Source: Bin87 sp965261925
GTDB lineage: Bacteria; Chloroflexota; Dehalococcoidia; Lucifugimonadales; UBA3495
Length of the DNA: 64,000 bases
Assembly: GCA_965261925.1 (NCBI GenBank)
Contig: OZ253486.1
Coordinates: 1,426,001 to 1,490,000, forward strand
Direction of reading: 5' to 3'
This document shows positions 56,646 through 64,000 of this stretch, piece by piece (positions within the stretch are counted from its first letter, which is position 1; each line of letters starts with the position of its first letter). The position numbers and the translations under genes were made by a program. A model generated the notes under the pieces. The model searched no databases. It was given only the letters and a program-made list of their open reading frames with translations, and had not been told where the DNA came from.

Positions 56646-57929
56646 ATGGCCACCATCAAACCTTTCCGCGGTTGCCGCTACGACGTCGCCGCTGTGGGCA
56701 ACCTATCAGCAGTCATCTGTCCGCCCTACGACATGATCGGCCCGGAACTGAAATCCGAGCTGCAGCGGCGCAGCCCCTACAACGCGGTCCACCTGGAGGG
56801 CGGCGAGCAGCCCGATCCGGTGGACCCCCAGGCCGGCTACCAGCAGGCGGCATCTCTGTTCCAGGGTTGGCTTGCCGAGGGCACCCTGTGTCGCGACGAC
56901 GCTCCCGCGTTCTACGTGATGCGCCACGCCTACAACTTCGGCGGACGCCATTACCAGCACCTAGGCCTCTTTGCCGACATCCTGGTTGAGGATTACGACG
57001 CCGGCGCCGTCCTTCCCCACGAGTTCACCCGCGAGCCCTCGGTGCTGGACCGCGTTGCGCTGCTGGACGCCTGCCAGGCCCAGTTCAGTCCCATCATGTC
57101 CCTGTATCGCGATTCCGAGGGTGGCCTCCGCCGAATCCTGGACAATGTCGTCGCCGGGTCCCCGGATGTCTCGGCCACGACTCCCGCCGGCGGCAACGCC
57201 GAGTTCTGGTGTATCACCGACGCCGACACCCAGGCGACCGTCATCGATACCTTCGCCGGCCGGCCCATCTTCCTCGCCGACGGCCACCACCGTTACGAAG
57301 CCGCGCTGCGCTATCGACGCAGCCGGCCCGACGCCGAACAGTCGGACGACCTCGCCGCCAGCAACTACGTGATGATGACCCTCGTCGAATTCGACGACCC
57401 CGGGCTCCTGTTGCTGCCCTACCACCGGGTCGCCGGCGGCATGTCGGCCGAGCAACTTGATGCCGTGCGCGCCAAAATGGGCGAGTATTTCGAGGCGCGT
57501 CCCCTGAACCCTGCCGTCACACCATCAGCGGCCGTCGCCGAGGTTGCCCGTATCGGCGACAACTCCCACTGCTTCGCCGTCTTCTGGGCGGATGCTCCAC
57601 CCACTATCCACACCCTGCGTCCCGAAGTTGACTGGGCTTCCTGGGGCCCCCTGGCAGTATCCGAAGCCTGGGTACTGCAGGAGCGGGTGCTGTCGCCGGT
57701 GCTTGGCGACTCCCTGGCGCAGTGCATCGACTACAGCCCCGATCACGAGGGCATCGTGCAGCAGGTCAACGTCGGCGAGCAGCAGGCCGCGATCCTGCTC
57801 AAGCCCTTCCCGCTCGAACCGTTCCGGCAGATCGTCAGCGCCGGCAATCGCCTTCCGCCCAAGTCGACGTTTTTCTACCCGAAACTCCCCACCGGGCTGG
57901 TGATCAACCAGCTTTCGGGGAGCATCTAG
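56646..57929 (+). CDS. DUF1015 family protein
   Basis: The 427-residue product has the family landmarks ATIKPFRGCRYD and VICPPYDMIGPE at the N-terminus. Further landmarks are GLFADILVEDYDAGAVLPHEFT, the central IFLADGHHRYEAALRYRR and a C-terminal PPKSTFFYPKLPTGLVINQL. The family (related to the SpaC/HTH-type kinase-like YkvN genes in some annotations) has no proven activity. The conserved ADGHHRYE suggests a metal or phosphate site. In other genomes it often accompanies serine-pathway genes. Here a class V aminotransferase gene lies 2.8 kb downstream. The ATG with GGAG is preferred to codons upstream of the promoter. Confidence 0.9.
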   Translation: MATIKPFRGCRYDVAAVGNLSAVICPPYDMIGPELKSELQRRSPYNAVHLEGGEQPDPVDPQAGYQQAASLFQGWLAEGTLCRDDAPAFYVMRHAYNFGGRHYQHLGLFADILVEDYDAGAVLPHEFTREPSVLDRVALLDACQAQFSPIMSLYRDSEGGLRRILDNVVAGSPDVSATTPAGGNAEFWCITDADTQATVIDTFAGRPIFLADGHHRYEAALRYRRSRPDAEQSDDLAASNYVMMTLVEFDDPGLLLLPYHRVAGGMSAEQLDAVRAKMGEYFEARPLNPAVTPSAAVAEVARIGDNSHCFAVFWADAPPTIHTLRPEVDWASWGPLAVSEAWVLQERVLSPVLGDSLAQCIDYSPDHEGIVQQVNVGEQQAAILLKPFPLEPFRQIVSAGNRLPPKSTFFYPKLPTGLVINQLSGSI

Positions 57930-57945
57930 ACCGCGAGGTGACGCC

Positions 57946-58530
57946 ATGACCACAACCGCGCTGCCGACCCAAGCCGCCGCACCTGCGCGCCGCCGCTTCA
58001 CGGTCGACGAATACTGTGCGATGGCCGACGCCGGCATTTTGGGCGAAGAAGAGCGCATCGAATTGCTGGACGGAGAGATAGTAGTAATGCCCCCTATCGG
58101 AGCGCCGCATGAAGACGGCACGACACGGTTGAGCAGCGACCTCATAACCCGATTGCAAGGTCGCGCTTGGGTACGCGTGCAGAACTCGGTACGGATCAAC
58201 GATTATGGCCTGCCGGAACCGGACATCGCCATTGTCCGGCTGCGTGACGACTACCATCGGCAGCGGCCCACCCCGGCCGATGTGCTCCTGGTGACCGAGG
58301 TGTCCGACAGTTCCCTGGAATACGAACGCGACGTGAAGCTCCCGCGCTACGCCGCTGCCGGCATCCCCGAGGTATGGATCGCCAACGTGCCGGCGCGGCA
58401 GGTGGAAGCCTTCCACGACCCCGTGGATGGTGTTTACCAGAGCAGTCGGATAGTGCCGGACGACGGCAAACTCAGCCCCCGGGCTTTCCCCGACGTGGCG
58501 CTGACGGTGGGCGACTTCCTGCTTGGTTGA
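57946..58530 (+). CDS. Uma2-family putative endonuclease (tandem copy 1)
   Basis: This 194-residue Uma2 (DUF820) protein has the core RRRFTVDEYCAMADAGILGEEERIELLDGEIVVMPPIGAPH, PEPDIAIVRLRDDYH, VLLVTEVSDSSLEYERDVKLPRYAAAGIPEVWIANVPARQVE. The Asp-Glu-(x)-Ser...Lys arrangement is that of PD-(D/E)XK nucleases. The biological role of the family is unknown. It starts 16 nt after the DUF1015 stop, and its GAGGTGACGCC ribosome site is part of the duplicated unit. Confidence 0.9.
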   Translation: MTTTALPTQAAAPARRRFTVDEYCAMADAGILGEEERIELLDGEIVVMPPIGAPHEDGTTRLSSDLITRLQGRAWVRVQNSVRINDYGLPEPDIAIVRLRDDYHRQRPTPADVLLVTEVSDSSLEYERDVKLPRYAAAGIPEVWIANVPARQVEAFHDPVDGVYQSSRIVPDDGKLSPRAFPDVALTVGDFLLG

Positions 58531-58672
58531 TGTTGCGGCCCAGTGCGCCAATGCAGGCCCGCCCGGAACGAATTCGTAAATCCTGCCAAGTCGACGTTCT
58601 TCTACCCGAAACTCCCCACCGGCCTGGTGATCAACCAGCTTTCGGTGAGCATCTAGCCCGCGAGGTGACGCC

Positions 58673-59260
58673 ATGACCACAACCGCCGTCACGCCAGCGC
58701 CAACCGTTGCCGTGTCTCGCCGCCGCTTCACCGTCGACGAATACTGTGCGATGGCCGACGCCGGCATTTTGGGCGAAGAAGAGCGCATCGAATTGCTGGA
58801 CGGAGAGATAATCACAATGGCGCCCATCGGAAAACCACACGCAGATGGCACCGACCGCCTGGGTGGGGACCTGACCTATCGGCTGTATGGTCGAGCCCGA
58901 GTTCGAGTGCAGGGCCCGGTGCAACTCAATGACGATGGTCTGCTCCAGCCTGATATAGCAGTCCTGCGGCTGCGCGACGATTACCATCGCGAACAACCCA
59001 CCCCGGCCGATGTGCTCCTGGTGATCGAGGTGTCCGACAGTTCCCTGGAATACGACCGCGACGTGAAGCTCCCGCGCTACGCCGCTGCCGGCATCCCCGA
59101 GGTATGGATCGCCAACGTGCCGGCGCGGCAGGTGGAAGCCTTCCACGACCCCGTGGATGGTATTTACCAGAGCAGTCGGGTAGTGCCGGCCGAAGGCAAA
59201 CTCAGCCCCCGGGCTTTTCCCGACGTGGTGCTGACGGTGGGCGACTTCCTGCTCGGCTGA
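58673..59260 (+). CDS. Uma2-family putative endonuclease (tandem copy 2)
   Basis: The 195-residue duplicate of the preceding gene is nearly identical at both ends (residues 15-50 and from the SDSSLEYDRDVKLPRYAAAG segment to the end). Between about residues 50 and 100 it differs strongly (AHADGTDRLGGDLTYRLYGRARVRVQGPVQLNDDGLLQPD against the first copy's matching part). Uneven divergence between identical ends points to gene conversion, or to replacement of the middle by a different allele. Its ribosome site and leader come from the duplicated DUF1015 end. Confidence 0.88.
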   Translation: MTTTAVTPAPTVAVSRRRFTVDEYCAMADAGILGEEERIELLDGEIITMAPIGKPHADGTDRLGGDLTYRLYGRARVRVQGPVQLNDDGLLQPDIAVLRLRDDYHREQPTPADVLLVIEVSDSSLEYDRDVKLPRYAAAGIPEVWIANVPARQVEAFHDPVDGIYQSSRVVPAEGKLSPRAFPDVVLTVGDFLLG

Positions 59261-59286
59261 TGCGGCGGCCCAGCGTACTCATGCGG

Positions 59287-60519
59287 CAGGGCAATCGCGT
59301 CTTAATAGTATTTTTAGAAATGTGCTAACGTGCCATGATCCGTTGAACCAAATGGAGGCAGTGAGGCATGGCACAACCACCCAAAACAACTATTCTCGAT
59401 CATTTCGCTGACCTGGACGACCCACGGGTGGAACGGACCCGACGCCATAAGCTGGTGGACATCATTGCCATTGCCATCTGTGCCACCATCTGCGGCGCCG
59501 ATTCCTGGGTCCACATAGAACTCTTCGGCAAGAGCAAGCTGGCCTGGTTTCAGACCTTCCTGGAATTGCCCCACGGTATCCCATCCCACGACACCTTTGG
59601 CGATGTGTTCGCCCGCCTGGACCCAGTGCAGTTGCAGAATAGCTTCGTATCCTGGACCCAGGCCATCGCCGAGTTGCTGTCGGGTGAGGTGGTGGCCATT
59701 GATGGCAAGACGGCTCGACGGTCCTATGATCCGGCGGGGAACAAGGGAGCCATACACCTGGTCAGCGCCTGGGCCACGCAGAACAACCTGACCCTGGGCC
59801 AGGTCAAGACTGAGGAGAAGTCCAATGAGATCACCGCCATTCCACAACTGCTGGAGATGCTGGACTTGAATGGCTGCATCGTGACCATCGATGCCATGGG
59901 CTGCCAGCGGGAGATCGCCCAGCAGATCACCGCGGGCGGGGCCGACTACGTGCTGGCGGTGAAGGAGAACCAGGGCCGGTTGCATGAGGGTATCCGAGAC
60001 CTGTTCCAGGGAGCTGAGGCCTGGGGTTTTGACGGGGTGCCTTACGATTACGCACGGACCGTGGACAAGGGACACGGACGGGTGGAACGGCGGGAATGCT
60101 GGACCATCACGGCGACGGACTGCCTGGATTATCTGGACCCCCAGGGGCAATGGTCCCAACTGAAGGCGGCCGTCAGGGTGGTGGGCCATCGTCAAACTGG
60201 AGCGGGTGGCATAAGTCAGCCCCGCTACTACATCAGCAGCCTGCCAGCCTCAGCAGAACAACTCCTGGCTGCCATCAGAAGCCACTGGAGCATCGAAAAC
60301 TCGCTGCACTGGACCTTGGATGTGACCTTTCGGGAAGACCAGTGCCGAGTGCGCAAGGACCATGGACCGCAGAACCTGGCCACGCTGCGGCAGATTGGGC
60401 ACAACCGGTTGAAAAACGAAAGCACCTTGAAAGTAGGCATTCAGGGCAAGCGGCTCAACGCCGGATGGGACGAGGACTACCTGCGCAAAGTCCTCCTCGG
60501 ATAAGACGCGATTGCCCTG
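59287..60519 (+). mobile_element. ISAs1-family element, intact copy 2
   Basis: This 1,233-bp element has perfect 18-bp inverted repeats (CAGGGCAATCGCGTCTTA at 59287-59304 and its complement at 60502-60519). A perfect 10-bp target duplication ACTCATGCGG flanks it at 59277-59286 and 60520-60529. One transposase gene fills it. It is in opposite orientation to copy 1 and inserted 16 bp after the second tandem Uma2 gene. Confidence 0.97.
59368..60504 (+). CDS. ISAs1-family transposase
   Basis: The 378-residue DDE transposase has FADLDDPRVERTRRHKLVDIIAIAICATICGADSW at the N-terminus, the first Asp in VVAIDGKTARRSYD, the second in CIVTIDAMGCQREIA, and the Glu in HWSIENSLHWTLDVTFREDQCRVR. All catalytic residues are present and the gene lies in intact ends, so it is likely active. 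AATGGAGGCAGTGAGGC precedes the ATG. Confidence 0.96.
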   Translation: MAQPPKTTILDHFADLDDPRVERTRRHKLVDIIAIAICATICGADSWVHIELFGKSKLAWFQTFLELPHGIPSHDTFGDVFARLDPVQLQNSFVSWTQAIAELLSGEVVAIDGKTARRSYDPAGNKGAIHLVSAWATQNNLTLGQVKTEEKSNEITAIPQLLEMLDLNGCIVTIDAMGCQREIAQQITAGGADYVLAVKENQGRLHEGIRDLFQGAEAWGFDGVPYDYARTVDKGHGRVERRECWTITATDCLDYLDPQGQWSQLKAAVRVVGHRQTGAGGISQPRYYISSLPASAEQLLAAIRSHWSIENSLHWTLDVTFREDQCRVRKDHGPQNLATLRQIGHNRLKNESTLKVGIQGKRLNAGWDEDYLRKVLLG

Positions 60520-60560
60520 ACTCATGCGGGCCCGCCCGGAACGAATTCGTAAATCCTTGC

Positions 60561-60566
60561 TATAAT
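60561..60566 (+). promoter_or_regulatory. -10 box of the aminotransferase gene
   Basis: A perfect TATAAT 120 nt before the aminotransferase ATG. It lies just past the end of the second duplicated unit. The -35 is poor. Confidence 0.45.
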
Positions 60567-60686
60567 AATCGCCGCGTGTAAACAACTGCACGCTGTTATC
60601 CGCCGTCCCAAGACGAGCCGAATCGACGACGAACGTCACGCCATCGCGCAATCACAACCCCCGCGTGACTCCCAGGAGCTTTCCCA

Positions 60687-61802
60687 ATGACCTTGACCAA
60701 GATTGAGCCCCAGAACCTGCGTACCCCCGGCCCGACTCCCATCCCCGAGGACATCGTCGACGAGATGTCCCTGCCCATGATCAACCACCGGGGTCCCGAG
60801 TTCAAGGAGCTGATCGAGGCCACCACCAACGGTCTGAAGCAGGTCTTCATGACCACCAATGACCTGTACATCCTCACCTCCAGCGGCACCGGCGCCCTGG
60901 AGGCTGCGGTGGTCAACACCCTGTCCCCCGGCGATAAGGTCATCGCCGCCACCGCCGGCTCGTTCGGCGACCGCTTCGTGCAGATCGCCGAGGGCTATGG
61001 CGCCGACGTCATCCGCATGGATTTCGAATGGGGCGACGCCATCGACCCCGAGGCCATACGCGCCGAGCTCCACAAGGACCCGGAAATCAAGGCCGTGCTG
61101 GTAACGCACAACGAGACCTCCACCGGCGTGACCCATGATCTGGAATCCATCGCTCGGATTGTCAAGGGCGAGTTTAACAAGCTGCTGCTGGTTGACGCCG
61201 TTAGCAGCCTGGGCTGCATCCCCCTGCCGGTGGACGGCTGGAATTGCGACCTGGTGGCCACCGGCTCCCAGAAGGGTTTCATGATCCCGCCGGGGCTGGC
61301 CTTCATCAGCATCAGCGCCCGCGGCTGGGAAGCCTATGAGGACGCCAAGATACCGCGCTTCTACTTCGACCTGATGGCCGCTGAGCGTTCCCTGTCCCGC
61401 GGGCAAACCCCGTGGACTCCCAACGTCGCCCTGCTCTACGGACTGCGGCTGGGGCTGGACCACATCCTTGGCGAGGGCCTGGAGAATGTTTACGAACGGC
61501 ACGCCGAGGTCGCCGCGTACTGTCGCGCCGGCGTCAAGGCCCTGGGTCTGGAGCTCCTTGCCAACGACGAGTCCCGCGCCTCCAACACCGTCACCGGCAT
61601 CAAGATGCCCGCGGACATCGACGGCGGCAGGTTCATGTCGATGATGCGCGAGGACGAAGGCGTGGTTCTCGCCGGCGGCCAGGGCAAGCTCACCGGCCAC
61701 TGCTTCCGCATCGGCCACCTGGGCTGGGTGACCAAGGATGACATCACCGAGGTGATGGAGGCCCTGGAGCGCGTCCTTCCCAAGGTAGGTTTCAAAGGCT
61801 AA
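60687..61802 (+). CDS. class V aminotransferase (serine-pyruvate/alanine-glyoxylate type)
   Basis: This 371-residue fold-type I PLP enzyme has LRTPGPTPIPEDIV, the phosphate-binding SSGTGALEAAV, THNETSTGV, the PLP-Asp region LLVDAVSSLG, and the Schiff-base Lys196 in GSQKGFM. Family members transfer amino groups between alanine or serine and glyoxylate, or act in purine catabolism (PucG) or as SerC-like enzymes in photorespiratory or serine routes. The exact pair is undecided. CAGGAG lies before the ATG. Confidence 0.9.
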   Translation: MTLTKIEPQNLRTPGPTPIPEDIVDEMSLPMINHRGPEFKELIEATTNGLKQVFMTTNDLYILTSSGTGALEAAVVNTLSPGDKVIAATAGSFGDRFVQIAEGYGADVIRMDFEWGDAIDPEAIRAELHKDPEIKAVLVTHNETSTGVTHDLESIARIVKGEFNKLLLVDAVSSLGCIPLPVDGWNCDLVATGSQKGFMIPPGLAFISISARGWEAYEDAKIPRFYFDLMAAERSLSRGQTPWTPNVALLYGLRLGLDHILGEGLENVYERHAEVAAYCRAGVKALGLELLANDESRASNTVTGIKMPADIDGGRFMSMMREDEGVVLAGGQGKLTGHCFRIGHLGWVTKDDITEVMEALERVLPKVGFKG

Positions 61803-61820
61803 TTCACACACGACATTCCG

Positions 61821-61846
61821 CAGGGGTGAGTGATCATTCGTCCCTG
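61821..61846. repeat. degenerate copy of the GTAGGGGCGAATG palindrome family
   Basis: CAGGGGTGAGTGA and TCATTCGTCCCTG pair with three mismatches in 13. It lies 18 bp after the aminotransferase stop and may act as its 3' hairpin. Confidence 0.65.
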
Positions 61847-61861
61847 CGCGTATCCGTTGTC

Positions 61862-62323
61862 ATGTCTTCTGTTTCTCAACTGCAACAGGCAATTGCGGCC
61901 CTCCGGCTGTCCCTGGCGGAAATTCGCCACAAGGAAGAACAGCTGGACGCGAGCATCGCCCAGTTCCGCACCCAGTTGCGCCGCCTGCCCCGGCAGACCA
62001 TCTACGGCCGCGCCCCGCTGGACATGGCCCTATCGGCAATGGGCGAGATCGAAGAGCGGCTGCAGGACGCCGAGGACAACCATCGGCGCGTGCTGTCCAT
62101 CAAGAAGGCGGCGTTGGACGAACTCGCCGCCCTGGAATCGGTGCAGCAGGTCGATCAGGCTCGCAAGGAACTGGCTCAACTGAAACAGCAGGCTGGGCAC
62201 AACGGCGCGTCAGGGGAATCCGCCGCGGAAATCCGCCGCCTCGAACAGTTCATAGCAGAGCACAGCAAGCGCGCCGAGTTGGCGATCACCGCCAGCTTCG
62301 AGGAGCGGCGCGGCCAGCGTTAG
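61862..62323 (+). CDS. coiled-coil protein of unknown function
   Basis: This 153-residue protein consists of two long charged helices, SSVSQLQQAIAALRLSLAEIRHKEEQLDASI and EIEERLQDAEDNHRRVLSIKKAALDELAALE, with a C-terminal helix RRLEQFIAEHSKRAEL. Heptad hydrophobics predict a coiled coil. I do not recognise a family. The open frame starts at a GTG inside the palindrome at 61826, but the ATG is more plausible. No ribosome site is evident for either. It could be read with the aminotransferase. Confidence 0.6.
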   Translation: MSSVSQLQQAIAALRLSLAEIRHKEEQLDASIAQFRTQLRRLPRQTIYGRAPLDMALSAMGEIEERLQDAEDNHRRVLSIKKAALDELAALESVQQVDQARKELAQLKQQAGHNGASGESAAEIRRLEQFIAEHSKRAELAITASFEERRGQR

Positions 62324-62472
62324 CATTTGTCCCACGACCCGGTCGAAGCCTGAAAAATGCACGCCGCTTTCCACCCTCGGGCCGGCCGGCGGGCTAAGCC
62401 CCAGCGCGTTATTCGCAGCCCATTGCACAATGTTGGCGGCAACGCCAGAAAGGATCGCAGGAGCATCACAGC

Positions 62473-63576
62473 ATGAAAGCATCCTATCTTGGCGCCATGG
62501 GATACGCCCACCGGCGGGACTTCCCGCCCACCTGGCCCACGCCGCCATCGTACAGCGACCCCCAAACCTCGGTGCAGAGCTACCAGGATGGCATGGAAGA
62601 ATGCGAGTTCGCCGAAGAAATGGGCTTCGAGTGGGTCAGCTTCTCCGAGCACCACTACTCGGGCCGCATCGCCACCGGAACGCCGGCGGTGATGGCTGCC
62701 GCCGTGGCCGAGCGGTGCAAGTCGGTCAAGATCGCCATGCTGGGCCCGCTGCTGCCGCTCAATAACCCGGTTCGGGCGGCCGAGGAACTCGCCTTGCTGG
62801 ACAACATCACCAACGGCCGCCTGGTGATGGGATTCCTGCGCGGCACGCCCAACGAGGACCAGGTGTATGGCGTTCATCCCTCCGAAGGCCGAGGCCGGCT
62901 GCTGGAAGGTATGGACCTGATCCTCAAGGCCATGACCGAACCCGAGCCCTTCTCCTGGGAAGGGCGATATTACAAGTACCGCACCGTGGCGGTGTGGCCT
63001 CGTCCGGTGCAGCAACCCTTCCCGTCCGCCTTGGTGGCCACCCGCAGCGACGACGCCGTGCAATACGCCGCCGCGCACGGCATGGGCCTTGGCGTATCCT
63101 TCGTGCCCGCGGAACAGGTGGCCGGCATCACCGACAAGTACCTGCACTGGTGCGACGAGGCCGGCTGGCAGCCGGAACCGGACCAACTGGTTTTTCGCGG
63201 CAGCATCTACCTGGCGGAAACCGACCGCCAGGCGCAGGACTGGTTCCAGGCGCAGACCGATCAGGGTCGCGCTCCCGGCATGGCCCTGCGCTCCTCCGTG
63301 TCACAGGTGATCCAGGCCTCCCGCGCCGGCCACGACGTTGACTACCGCAACGTGTTCGCCGGCAGCGCCAGCGGCGACATCGTGGGCGGAGCGCCGGGCC
63401 TCACCTTCGTCGGCGGTCCCGATACCGTTTTCGAGCAGATCAAGGCCTACCATGACCAATGCGGCACCGGCGTCATCGACCTGTTCTTCCAGCAACCGAG
63501 CTTGACCCACCGGGACGTCATGACCGAGATTGACCTGTTCGGCCGCGAGGTCCTGCCTCGCCTCAAGGAGTTGTAG
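62473..63576 (+). CDS. luciferase-like (LLM) flavin-dependent oxidoreductase
   Basis: This 367-residue bacterial-luciferase-type TIM barrel has EECEFAEEMGFEWVSFSEHHYSG (the SEHH motif of the non-F420 type), VKIAMLGPLLPLNNPVRAAEELALLDNITNGRLVMGFLRGTP, PSEGRGRLLEGMDLIL, and a C-terminal VGGPDTVFEQIKAYHDQCG. It is distant from the LLM gene at 53756 and closer to alkane or nitrilotriacetate monooxygenase-like proteins. The substrate is unknown. AGGAG lies 12 nt before the ATG. Confidence 0.88.
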   Translation: MKASYLGAMGYAHRRDFPPTWPTPPSYSDPQTSVQSYQDGMEECEFAEEMGFEWVSFSEHHYSGRIATGTPAVMAAAVAERCKSVKIAMLGPLLPLNNPVRAAEELALLDNITNGRLVMGFLRGTPNEDQVYGVHPSEGRGRLLEGMDLILKAMTEPEPFSWEGRYYKYRTVAVWPRPVQQPFPSALVATRSDDAVQYAAAHGMGLGVSFVPAEQVAGITDKYLHWCDEAGWQPEPDQLVFRGSIYLAETDRQAQDWFQAQTDQGRAPGMALRSSVSQVIQASRAGHDVDYRNVFAGSASGDIVGGAPGLTFVGGPDTVFEQIKAYHDQCGTGVIDLFFQQPSLTHRDVMTEIDLFGREVLPRLKEL

Positions 63577-63578
63577 CC

Positions 63579-64000
63579 GTGGCGTCGGACCAGATGCGTG
63601 AGACCGTCGTCATCGTCGACGGGTCCGAACAGCCTTCGACCAACTTGCGGGATGGCCTGGCCCAACGGTGGTTGATCCTGGAACCGCGCCTGGATGACTT
63701 TACGGCCGGGGCGGAGGAACAACTCGCCGCTGCGGTCGGCCCATTGGCATCCGGACAATACGGGCTGATCGGAGTTTCGGCCGGCGCGTCCGTGGCCATC
63801 CAACACGCCCGGCGTTCCCCCGAGCGGGTGACGGCGCTGGTCCTGGTGGCGCCGCTAGCGATACGACCCGCCGGAGATGCTCTCAGCGGTGGCGCCACGG
63901 ACCTGGAAAGCAGTCTCGGCGAAATCCAATGTCCCACTCTGGTGGTGTTCGGCCAAGCAGACACGCGGGTGGCTCCCGAGGCCGCCAGCATCTACCGCAG
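63579..64000 (+). CDS. alpha/beta hydrolase, N-terminal part
   Basis: This gene runs off the right edge with 140 codons present. It has an oxyanion strand TVVIVDGSEQP, the nucleophile elbow GLIGVSAGASVAIQHARRSP (GxSxG), VTALVLVAPLAIRP and the acid strand PTLVVFGQADTRVAPE with the expected Asp. The His lies outside. It lacks a cap domain insertion in the visible part and looks like a small esterase or thioesterase-like hydrolase. It starts at a GTG, 2 nt after the LLM stop, with AAGGAG 9 nt before, so it shares that transcript. Confidence 0.8.
   Translation, partial: MASDQMRETVVIVDGSEQPSTNLRDGLAQRWLILEPRLDDFTAGAEEQLAAAVGPLASGQYGLIGVSAGASVAIQHARRSPERVTALVLVAPLAIRPAGDALSGGATDLESSLGEIQCPTLVVFGQADTRVAPEAASIYR

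Larger units (their letters stand above)
57859..60558 (+). repeat. tandem segmental duplication containing Uma2 genes
   Basis: A unit of about 727 bp occurs twice, beginning CCAAGTCGACGT at 57859 and 58586. Each unit carries the last 24 codons of the DUF1015 gene, a short spacer, one Uma2 gene and a tail ending CGGAACGAATTCGTAAATCC. In the second unit the tail is split by ISAs1 copy 2 and resumes at 60530. The DUF1015 fragment in the second copy is a non-functional remnant. Confidence 0.9.

Overview
This is high-GC bacterial chromosome, most likely from a member of the Chloroflexota (Dehalococcoidia/SAR202-like). That placement is an inference from gene content: long-form S12, luciferase-like flavin oxidoreductases, nitronate monooxygenase, TRAP binding protein, several Uma2 genes, and hairpin repeats between genes. 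No rRNA is present to confirm it. The organism appears free-living or host-associated, stores polyhydroxyalkanoate (PHA), and carries active insertion sequences.

Layout. (1) 1-6131: the start of miaB and a tRNA-Ser on the minus strand, a TRAP-type substrate-binding lipoprotein, then a compact PHA operon: PadR regulator, phasin-like protein, class III PHA synthase PhaC, its partner PhaE, and acetoacetyl-CoA reductase PhaB. (2) 6132-7940: a small accessory island holding a HEPN-type protein with a small partner gene and a PaREP1-like gene, bounded and divided by copies of one palindromic repeat. (3) 8027-29912: one uninterrupted plus-strand run of the str, S10, spc and alpha ribosomal operons, through secY, adk, map, infA, rpoA, truA, rplM and rpsI. 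The tuf gene is absent from its usual place after fusA. (4) 29947-34807: a coiled-coil protein built from 42-bp repeats, then minus-strand genes for a CcdA-like thiol transporter, two RDD membrane proteins, nitronate monooxygenase and a phosphohexomutase. (5) 35173-42856: a methionine-cycle and salvage cluster (metK, ahcY, rhodanese, MTA phosphorylase, mtnA), with two DUF4234-like membrane proteins and an arylsulfotransferase-like propeller inside it. (6) 43335-46962: an FMN split-barrel protein, site-2 protease, an unknown protein, a metallo-beta-lactamase-fold hydrolase and apt. (7) 47059-60529: a mobile and accessory region. It has two copies of one ISAs1-family element, the first broken by a 1,432-bp IS66-family element. 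It also has three Uma2 genes (two in a fresh tandem duplication), yraN-rnhB-mnmA, two more PaREP1-like genes, a luciferase-like oxidoreductase, an unknown gene, a strongly folded intergenic region and a DUF1015 gene. (8) 60687-64000: a class V aminotransferase, a coiled-coil protein, a second luciferase-like oxidoreductase and the start of an alpha/beta hydrolase.

How the parts work together. The PHA genes form a complete granule-synthesis unit from acetoacetyl-CoA to polymer, with a regulator whose promoter overlaps a dyad that could be its own operator. MetK, AhcY, MTA phosphorylase and MtnA recycle the two by-products of S-adenosylmethionine use. The least explained material is the palindrome-bounded HEPN/PaREP1 island, the structured DNA upstream of the DUF1015 gene, and the unknown gene at 54846-55973.
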